Origin: Pontederia crassipes
Taxonomy: Eukaryota; Streptophyta; Magnoliopsida; Commelinales; Pontederiaceae
NCBI GenBank assembly: GCA_030549335.1
Contig: CM060194.1
Location: 56,882,547 to 56,946,546, forward strand
Direction of reading: 5' to 3'
DNA length: 64,000 nt
Below are positions 55,272 to 64,000 of the stretch, piece after piece. Each line of letters opens with the position of its first letter. Within the stretch, counting starts at the first letter, position 1. A program made the translations under genes and the position numbers. Below the pieces are notes generated by a model. That model was not told the DNA's origin, did not search any database, and saw nothing but the letters and a program-made list of their open reading frames with translations.

Positions 55272-57790
55272 TGTAGCGCCCTCAAATCGCACCCCGCCAC
55301 GTGACAGAATACGCTTCAAGATGCTACGGCTCATCCTTCGTGTATATCTTATTGATAAAAAATATGACTTTGACTGGTCAACTCAAATATCATATAAACA
55401 CGAAAGACTTAATTATCATTAAAAGAATAGAATATGACATCTTAGTATGCGGAAAACTAATAAAGAACTTCATATGAGTCCAAAGGGAAGCTAGTACATT
55501 AAATTAAAAGACTCAAGATACCCATGTGCAGCTACCTACGAGTTCGATCTGTCACCGTTGGTCACCTTCATCTTTAAGATCTGATCCTGCATTTAAGAAC
55601 ATGCAGGGAAGAAACCTCCCTATGAGTTTTACAACTCAGTATGGAAGTAAGATAGAAATAATCATAAGATCATAATACTAGACAAGAATCATAAAGACAT
55701 CATCATCATCATATAAAAGGAAAATAGACATCATCATGATATAAGTAAAGGATTCTTATAACATGCCATATGGATAGAAGATAACTAAGACCATAAGAAA
55801 TCAATAGATCAAGATGTCATCTTCTTGGGATCATAGGATCAAAAGATCGAGATAGATCATAATAAGTCATCATAGAATGACAAGAGTTGATCATCATGAT
55901 TCTGAGGTCATCATCATACAAAGATTCATGAGAGATAATTGTATGAAGATAAAAAATCATGCATTGTATCATTTTCTTTATATCATATTAATAATAGATC
56001 ATGAAATCATGGAAAGATCATCATAGAAGTGACAAGAGTCATAATCATCATGAAGGCATTTCATTATTAATATGCTTTATCTTCTTCATCATTTTATTAT
56101 TCATCTTTGACTTATAGTGGGGTATATTTCAACCCACGGGAAGGTCTGCCTCAACCCGTTCATCATCATCATCATCATAACTAGCAGAGCCAGCCCATAA
56201 CTGACCGAAGTCATCCCATAACTGGTCGTCATCAGTCCATCATAAAAGAGCTCTCCATTTAATATTTTTCATCTTTTATCTTGCAGCTTTTAATTTATCT
56301 TTATTAGGACATAAGGATCATGATCAAGATTTAGTCATCATAGGAAAGGATTAATAAATCATAATGATTAAGGGTCCTAATCATCATCATCATTATATAA
56401 GACATAATCAGAGCTACAAGATAGGATCATGGAGAGAAATCAGATGCACATAAACATCTTAATCATCATTATAAATAGATCAACATTAATGGATATGAAT
56501 AGGTATCGTCAACGATATGATTAGATCTAAATCAATTCATTATAATAAGAGTCATAAGATCATGGTCATAATGATTAAGGGTCCTAATCATCATCATCAT
56601 TATATAAGACATAATCAGAGCTACAAGATAGGATCATGGAGAGAAATCAGATGCACATAAACATCTTAATCATCATTATAAATAGATCAACATTAATGGA
56701 TATGAATAGGTATCGTCAACGATATGATTAGATCTAAATCAATTCATTATAATAAGAGTCATAAGATCATGGTCATGTTGGACATCATTATAGTAAAGGC
56801 ATAATAGCATAAGCATAATCATGACTTAAATCAGGATTAACCACATGAATCAGGGGCCTAAACATCATAGAATCATCATAATTGATATCGAAACCCGGAC
56901 CGAGATAGGTAGAACCCGGGCCGAGTTCATCGGACATCATTCTCAGAAAAATAAGGTTAAACCCGGGCCGGGCCGGGTCATCGTCAAGTCGGGGCAGCCA
57001 TCACGCCCTTCTTCTTCATCGTGGGTGGAACTCAGGCCGGGTCATCATTAACCTAGGCCAGGTTCGTCCTGTTGCAGAGCTCGAAGGTCATCATCAACCA
57101 GCGCGGTAATGGCGGATCCGGGCTGAGTTCACAGAACTAGGTCCGAGTTTGGACCTGCTCGGGCCGGGTTAAGGTCAACCCGGACCGGGTCCTCTTACGT
57201 AGAATCTGCGTGGACGCGCAGTGCGTGTTCTGATAATCTTTTTCGACGATGGTCGGCATCAAATATCATCATACGATATCATACTATAACTAGGCATTAA
57301 CTAGAACATGCTTCAAGTCTAAAATCATGATTCTAGGAAGAATCTACCCTAGTTCTATACCTTGTGAAGTTTCCATTGAAATCCCACGTCATTTCTCTTC
57401 TTTTTCGTGTTCTTCCTCTTCCTCTTCTTTATTTCGACCGTTCCCCTCTGTCCAGGCTCGTCATCCACGTGCATCGTGGTCCAAATCCCTCCGGCAAGTC
57501 TCCTGTTGGCGACAGCGGATCATGGACGAGAAGGAACGGAAAAGATGCACGAGCGGGAGAGGAACCAGAGCCGACTTGTAGGAAAAATAGGGGGTTGGTT
57601 TGTTGGCTTGGCATCATATTTATAGGAGAGGAAAATATGAGTTGTTATTGGAATAGATTTCTCCTGATTTGTTTCCATCTTATCTTTTGATTTGGTTTTA
57701 TATTTCTCCTTTCTTTATCTCCTCCTATTCAAATTTTATCCTTTCCTCTTTTATCTTTTTTTTTTCTTTTAAAATTCCTCGGACGTTACA
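55272..57790 (-). repeat. Left LTR (3' LTR) of the gypsy element
   Basis: 2,519 bp, rich in ATCATC-type repeats. Contains a 207-bp tandem duplication (56360-56566 and 56567-56773) absent from the other LTR, and a 659-bp segment (56833-57491) missing from the other LTR. That segment has several CCCGGGCCGG-like motifs. Confidence 0.85.
56360..56773. repeat. 207-bp tandem duplication in the left LTR
   Basis: Two essentially identical copies with offset 207, starting CATAATGATTAAGGGTCC. The right LTR has a single copy, so the duplication followed insertion. Confidence 0.85.
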
Positions 57791-57807
57791 TTATAAACCC
57801 CTTAAAA
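57791..57807 (-). other. Polypurine tract of the gypsy element
   Basis: On the minus strand a purine-rich AAGGGG stretch lies immediately before the left LTR start. Position and composition fit plus-strand priming. Confidence 0.5.
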
Positions 57808-59777
57808 TAAAATTCGTCATCGAATTTAGTCATCGGGTTGGAGCTTACTAACAAGAAGAAAACTTCTTGGTCATTTGTGCGATGGTACATCTCACACTTA
57901 GAAAGGCATTTGTTCATCATCATTCCATCTTCATCATCTTAAGGACATAGTCCTTCCATCATCATATGCATTGGGACAATTGGTCCTTTTATCATAATGT
58001 GCCTTAGGGCAAAGGTCGACATTTTCTTTTCATCATTATGGTTCTTCTTTTTATTTTGCCTTTGCTATAATTGAGAAATAAAATCTACTTCAGTCAACAC
58101 AATAATGTGTTGTCATCTAAATCATCCATATGTTAATTAAAGAATTAGCTCATATGAGATTGTAAACTCCTCTTTAAATAGGCCATGACCATCCTTTTTT
58201 CGTCTTGCATCTTCCTTACCAACATTCTAACTTTTAATTACAAGGGATCAATTAAGACTTTTAGAAGCAAAATCAACTTCAATCATCATAAGAAACTTGA
58301 GGATGTCATGACATGACATCATTTGGACATATTTCAATTTCCGATCAAATGGGTGATATGTGTCAAACATCTTCTTAGTAGGAGGAACTTGGTTGGAGAT
58401 GCCTTTCGTACAACTTTATCATTAGGTTTAAAATCATCTACATCAGTCTTTCTTGGCATAAAATTTTATCATGCCTGAGCTGTCTTCATCCTCTTTATAT
58501 CAATTCAATTTTCTTGGCTTGCTCATTTTGTCTATCTCAGTTCTTTGGCATTTAGAAATTTCTTTTCACCTTTCTCATTCCTACATGTAGGTGAGCAATA
58601 TCGTATCCTATACAAGATCTCGAAGGAAAAATCTTGCAAATGACATAATCATCCTTAATATTAAAAAGTCATCATGAACATTGACATATAATCGATAAGC
58701 ATCGATTGATGGGAAATAAAACCTTATCTCATGCCTAATTCCATAACAGTGATCATCATAATCATGAGCATATGGCATGATCATCGTCGATCCTAAGATT
58801 AAGGGTCATCAAGATAGCATATAGTATGATTAATTATGCAACCATGGGACATCATGAGAAAATTAAGAAGACTGATTATTTGGCATAAAAAATACATCAT
58901 CATCATAGGATCATTCCTTTATTATATGATGGTCATCATGTGGATCATTAAAATCAACAATGACATAGCCTAGCATGATGGAAGAAAATTATCATAAGGG
59001 TCAGTAAAAAAATCTAGTACATCGATTTACAAAATCGATTATCATCACGAAGTGTCATTGAACATAGTCCATCATCATTAACAGCCATCATCTTATGGAC
59101 ACAATTGATTATAAATCATATAATCATTGTACATAATCATAAAGATCATTTGGATTAGCATTGACATCATTAGATAAGACTGTCTTCCTAGGTAAGGTCA
59201 TCTTTATATAATTTTTTTAATGTCATCTTTTCATAAGATTTTCGATGCTCTATTTTTTCCCACATTGACACGCTGAATACTTAGAACATACTTTTGTATC
59301 TTCACATTTCATGTCATTGCTATTTGTTCATCCTTATACATCTGTGTACTTCCTAAATGAATCGCAACCTAGGCTTATGGTTACATTATCATACCTCTTT
59401 GTACTTTTCAATTGGATCGTAACCTAGGCTTATAATATTCCTTTAATACTTTTTTCTTATAAAATATAATTCCGAATGGATCGCCACCCAGACTTATAAC
59501 ATTCATCTAATACTTCTTCTTATAAGACTTATTCCCAAATGAATCTCAACCCAAACTTATGTTATTTATCCAATATTGTTTTTTTGGGGACTTCATCATT
59601 TTGGATTTCACAAGCTTAGTTCTTTCATCATTTCATATGCAGCCTCATGAAGCCTAACGAATATCATTTGTGTCTGAGTGCATGTGTAACCGAGTTCATT
59701 TTACCAAAATAGTACTTCATGGAGAACTCAGAATCTTTCAAAAATTCCATATCATATTCATTGTCACATATTAGGGT

Positions 59778-61363
59778 ACTACTAAAAGGAAGCATACTTA
59801 AGATCGATGAACACTTCAATCTTTTTCTACATAAATTTAAGCATAGTTTGAACACAATGTTCATGAGGGCCTAAAAGTTTGAGGAGTGTTCTTTAGTCCA
59901 ATGGAATCACCCAATTTACAGTGATCATTCATTGCCAGGAAAAGTATCTTCATTACATCTTCTTCAGCAACTCGAAGCTGCTAGTACTCCATAGATCAAC
60001 TTTGGAGAACATCCTGATCTTAAATAGGTAATCTATACATGATAATAGACGCTTGTGTCTTGATGGTTGTTTTGATTAACATCTTATAATCAATCTCTAA
60101 CTTCGTAGAGTCGTCATTCTACTTTATAAAAGAAAATGGAACATTCTAAAAGTGAGACACTCGGTCTCATAAATCCCTTATCTTAAAGTTACTAAATTTG
60201 TCTCTTCAGTTCATGTGTCATGGGGCCTTTGAAATTAGAGTCATGCTTGAAAGGAGGTCGACATGACACTCAACTTCTAACTAAAGCTTTTAGTTCATTT
60301 AGGTACTGATATCTATCTTCTTCTTTTTGTATAATACTTATACATCTTAGGAGGTAAATCAATTGACACTAAGAATCTTATCATAATCCTCTTAAGAATT
60401 CCTAATCGATGTGAAGAAGAGATATTATCTTCCATCGTCATTTGTACCACTAGGACATACTTTATGGTATGAAATTATTTTCATAGGGTCATCATCCTTT
60501 AGTTTATGCCATACAAGGATCAATAGGCTCACTAAGAGCATCGTCCATTATTGTGGGTAGTGACATCATCACTACTAAAAGGAAGCATACTTAAGATCGA
60601 TGAACACTTCAATCTTTTTCTACATAAATTTAAGCATAGTTTGAACACAATGTTCATGAGGGCCTAAACGTTTGAGGAGTGTTCTTTAGTCCAATGGCAT
60701 CACCCAATTTATAGTGACCATTCATTGCCAGGAAAAGTATCTTCATTACATCTTCTTCAGCAACTCGAAGCTGCTAGTACTCCATAGATCAACTTTGGAG
60801 AACATCCTGATCTTAAATAGGTAATCTATACATGGTAATAGACGCTTGTGTCTTGATGGTTGTTTTGATTAACATCTTATAATCAATCTCTAACTTCGTA
60901 GAGTCATCATTCTACTTTATAAAAGAAAATGGAACATTCTAAAAGTGAGACCCTCGGTCTCATAAATCCCTTATCTTAAAGTTACTAAATTTGTCTCTTT
61001 AGTTCATGTGTCATAGGGCCTTTGAAATTAGAGTCATGCTTGAAAGGAGGTCGACATGACACTCAACTTCTAACTAAAGCTTTTAGTTCATTTAGGTACT
61101 GATATCTATCTTCTTCTTCTTGCATAATACTTATACATCTTAGGAGGTAAATCAATTGACACTAAGAATCTTATCATAATCCTCTTAAGAATTCCTAATC
61201 GATGTGAAGAAGAGATATTATCTTCCATCGTCATTTGTACCACTAGGACATACTTTATGGTATGAAATTATTTTCATAGGGTCATCATCCTTTAGTTTAT
61301 GCCATACAAGGATCAATAGGCTCACTAAGAGCATCGTCCATTATTGTGGGTAGTGACATCATC
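59778..61363. repeat. 793-bp tandem duplication in the gypsy reverse transcriptase region
   Basis: 59778-60570 and 60571-61363 are near-identical, with roughly a dozen single-base differences by eye. Both begin ACTACTAAAAGGAAGC and end TAGTGACATCATC (the upstream edge of the first copy is slightly different). Confidence 0.9.
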
Positions 61364-61920
61364 ATATGATTTGGTAAGATTGATAATTGATTCATATCAA
61401 TCATCATCTTTATAAGATCAATATAAATTAATAATTTTTACTATAACCTATGTTTGATGTGATCCTTCTCTAAACATCATCATAAAAAGAATACTTCTTT
61501 GATTGATAATCAGATCAATGATATAAAAAGGGATCACACATGAGATCAAAAATAGGTATTTGATCAAATAATTGGATTAGTACTTCATCATCTTGGGAGG
61601 ATGGACAATGTAAGAGTGAAGTCAAAAAGACATGAAAAAGCTGTATGAGGCATGTCAATTGTCACATCCTGAGATGTTTTATATTCATAGAGTACTTCAT
61701 CATCAAACATCATTAGTAGAGAAGAATCTTAAAGATCAATAAGACCCATATTAGCATAACCAACTATCATGAGTCAAGAGTTGTCATCTTAATCATTTAG
61801 CTTATGAGTGGAAGACAAACTTACTTGACATGACTTCAGGTGGCGCGGTGACTGCTCGTGGCATTTGCACATGGACCCCATGACATCTTATATTATGACA
61901 TGATAATGCTCTAACTTTAG

Positions 61921-61932
61921 GCTCTGATACCT
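61921..61932 (-). other. Primer-binding site of the gypsy element
   Basis: Minus strand AGGTATCAGAGC, one mismatch from the initiator-Met tRNA complement, separated by three bases from the LTR. Confidence 0.8.
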
Positions 61933-61935
61933 AAT

Positions 61936-63575
61936 TGTAACGCCCCCAAATCGTACTCCGTCACGTGGCAGAATACGCTTCCAAGACGCTACGAGTCATC
62001 CTTACGTGTACATTTTATTGACAAAAAATATGACTTTGACTGGTCAACTCAAACATCATATAAACACGAAAGACTTAATTATCATTAAAAGAATAGAGTA
62101 TGACATCTTAGTATGTGGAAAACTGATAAAGAACTTCATATGAGTCCAAAGGGAAGCTAGTACATTAAATTAAAAGACTCAAGATACCCATGTGCAGCTA
62201 CCTACGAGCTCGATCTGTCACCGTTGGCCACCTTCATCTTTAAGATCTGATCCTGCATTTAAGAACATGCAGGGAAGAAACCTCCCTATGAGTTTTACAA
62301 CTCAGTATGGAAGTAAGATAGAAATAATCATAAGATCATAATACTAGACAAGAATCATAAAGACATCATCATCATATAAAAGGAAAATAGACATCATCAT
62401 GATATAAGTAAAGGATTCTTATAACATGCCATATGGATAGAAGATAACTAAGATCATAAGAAATCAATAGATCAAGATGTCATCTTCTTAGGATCATGGG
62501 ATCAAAAGATCGAGATAGATCATAATAAGTCATCATAGAATGACAAGAGTTGATCATCATGATTATGAGGTCATCATCATACAAAGATTCATGAGAGATA
62601 ATTGTATGAAGATAGAAAATCATGCATTGTATCATTTTCTTTATATCATATTAATAATAGATCATGAAATCATGGAAAGATCATCATAGAAGTGACAAGA
62701 GCCACTAGTCATCATGAAGGCATTTCATTATTAATATGCTTTATCTTCTTCATCATTTTATTATTCATCTTTGACTTATAGTGGGGTATGTTTCAACCCA
62801 CGGGAAGGTCTGTCTCAACTCGTTCATCATCATCATCATAACTGACAGAGCCAGCCCATAATTGACCGAAGTCATCCCATAACTGGTCGTCATCAGTCCA
62901 TCATAAAATAGCTCTACATTTAATATTTTTCATCTTTTATCTTGCAGCTTTTAATTTATCTTTATTAGGACATAAGGATCATGATCAAGATTTAGTCATC
63001 ATAGGAAAGGATTAATAAATTATAATGATCAAGGGTCCTAATCATCATCATTTAAGACATAATCAGAACTACAAGATAAGATCATGGAGAGAAATCAGAT
63101 GCACATAAACATCTTAATCATCATTATAAATAGATCAATATTAATGGATATGAATAGGTGTCGTCAACGATATGATTAGATCTAAATCAATTCATTATAA
63201 TAAGATTCATAAGATCATGGTCATGTTGGACATCATTATAGTAAAGACATAATAGCATAAGCATAATCATGACTTAAATCCGGCAAGTCTCCTGTTGGTG
63301 GCGGCGGATCATGGACGAGAAGGAACGAAAAAGACGCACGAGCGGGAGAGCAACTAGGGCCGGCTTGTAGGAAAAATAGGGGGCTGGTTCGTTGGCTTAG
63401 CCTCATATTTATAGGAGAGGAACATCTGAGTTGTCATTGGAATAGATTTCCCCTGATTTGTTTTCATCTTATTTTTTATTTGGTTTTATATTTCTCCTTT
63501 CTTATCTCCTCCTATTCAGATTTATCCTTTCCTCTTTATCTTTTTTTTTTCTTTTAAAATCTCTCGGGTGTTACA
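61936..63575 (-). repeat. Right LTR (5' LTR) of the gypsy element
   Basis: 1,640 bp. Matches the left LTR except for scattered, mostly transition differences, one missing 659-bp segment (junction at 63280/63281) and the single rather than double 207-bp unit. Confidence 0.85.
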
Positions 63576-63580
63576 TGCAA

Positions 63581-64000
63581 TCTCCGTTTAATGATACAAT
63601 TATTAGCAATTAAAACTAATTATTTACTAACAAAAATATCAAAATAACAGAACTCGTCCGAGTCAGATGGAACTCGGCCTGGTTCATATATAAAAATTTA
63701 GTTCAGTGAAAATAAAAGAGGAACCTGGCCCGAATTGTACCAACTCGGTCCGAGAAACGATTCTAAATGATTTTCTCTTGCATAAATTATGAAAAGATAT
63801 ATGAAAATAATCCAAGAAACTAATGAACTTAGATAAAGCATGAAACACACATCATAATCATTTTCTCATAAGTCTAAATAATAAAATATATTAAGAGAAA
63901 ACTAAGGTTCAACATAGTCTTCCTTTAACAACTAAACTAATCCATAATGGAAAAAATAATATCAAATTCAAGAGAAAAAATATAAAATAAATATTATAAA
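63581..64000. other. Flank of the gypsy element
   Basis: AT-rich sequence with AACTCGGCC-like motifs. It continues the DNA interrupted at 55271. No gene seen. Confidence 0.4.

Larger units (their letters stand above)
55272..63575 (-). mobile_element. Ty3/gypsy-type LTR retrotransposon, complete ends, decayed interior
   Basis: A perfect 5-bp target duplication, TGCAA, flanks the element (55267-55271 and 63576-63580). LTRs lie at 55272-57790 and 61936-63575, each TG...CA. The primer-binding site at 61921-61932 reads AGGTATCAGAGC on the minus strand, 11 of 12 bases matching the initiator-Met tRNA type, three bases from the right LTR, so the element runs on the minus strand. A polypurine tract adjoins the left LTR. 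The interior is only about 4.1 kb and holds a degenerate gypsy-type reverse transcriptase near 60120-59660 on the minus strand, recognisable from the CIDYRM-like LEIDYKM, LRVAEEDV and later VFK motifs, with many stops. gag, protease and integrase were not recognised. It is non-autonomous now. Confidence 0.88.

Noticed and set aside
55650..63250. Many short spaced ATCATC repeats resembling an array
   Set aside because: They are simple-sequence content of the LTRs and not regularly spaced direct repeats; CRISPR arrays are not expected in plant nuclear DNA.

Overview
This is plant nuclear DNA. It is AT-rich and full of transposons, with a few GC-rich genes. The GC-rich single-exon genes embedded in AT-rich DNA suggest a monocot, probably not a grass; that is inference from composition, and no marker in the window fixes the species.

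Layout from left to right. 1-711 is the end of an LTR from a Ty3/gypsy-type family. 1039-2485 is a non-autonomous CACTA element. 3448-3951 (minus) is a single-B-box zinc finger protein with ACGT-core promoter elements upstream. 6149-6547 (minus) is a small EF-hand protein of the KIC/PBP1 family. About 9070-14200 is a decayed L1-type LINE with an RNase H domain (minus). About 14990-19445 is an old Ty1/copia element (minus) with a small DNA transposon nested in its reverse transcriptase. 20861-21437 is a Tourist-like MITE. 26177-26913 is a Mutator-type foldback element.

The main genic content is a tandem cluster of three G-type lectin S-domain receptor-like kinases, all on the plus strand. Copy 1 (28403-32206) is intact: seven exons, 840 residues. 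Copy 2 (33200-36770) has one in-frame stop in its last exon and a GC-AG intron. Copy 3 (49098-54297) is broken by two frameshifts, a stop codon, a LINE fragment at a splice acceptor, and a 1,196-bp CACTA element inside its last coding exon. Such proteins sit in the plasma membrane, sense extracellular ligands through lectin, S-locus, EGF and PAN domains, and signal through a cytosolic Ser/Thr kinase. The series looks like birth and decay within one cluster.

Between copies 2 and 3 lie a LINE remnant (about 37090-38040), a diverged three-unit repeat interrupted by a MITE (41390-42700), and a second Mutator-type foldback element (46642-47611). Downstream of copy 3 is a complete gypsy-type LTR retrotransposon (55272-63575, minus strand, target duplication TGCAA) with unequal LTRs and an internal 793-bp tandem duplication.

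I found no new enzymatic or defence system. The strongest observations are insertion events readable at base level: a CACTA element whose precise removal would restore the kinase reading frame, a LINE target duplication that copied a 3' splice site, and four class II elements that carry GC-rich cores in otherwise AT-rich DNA.
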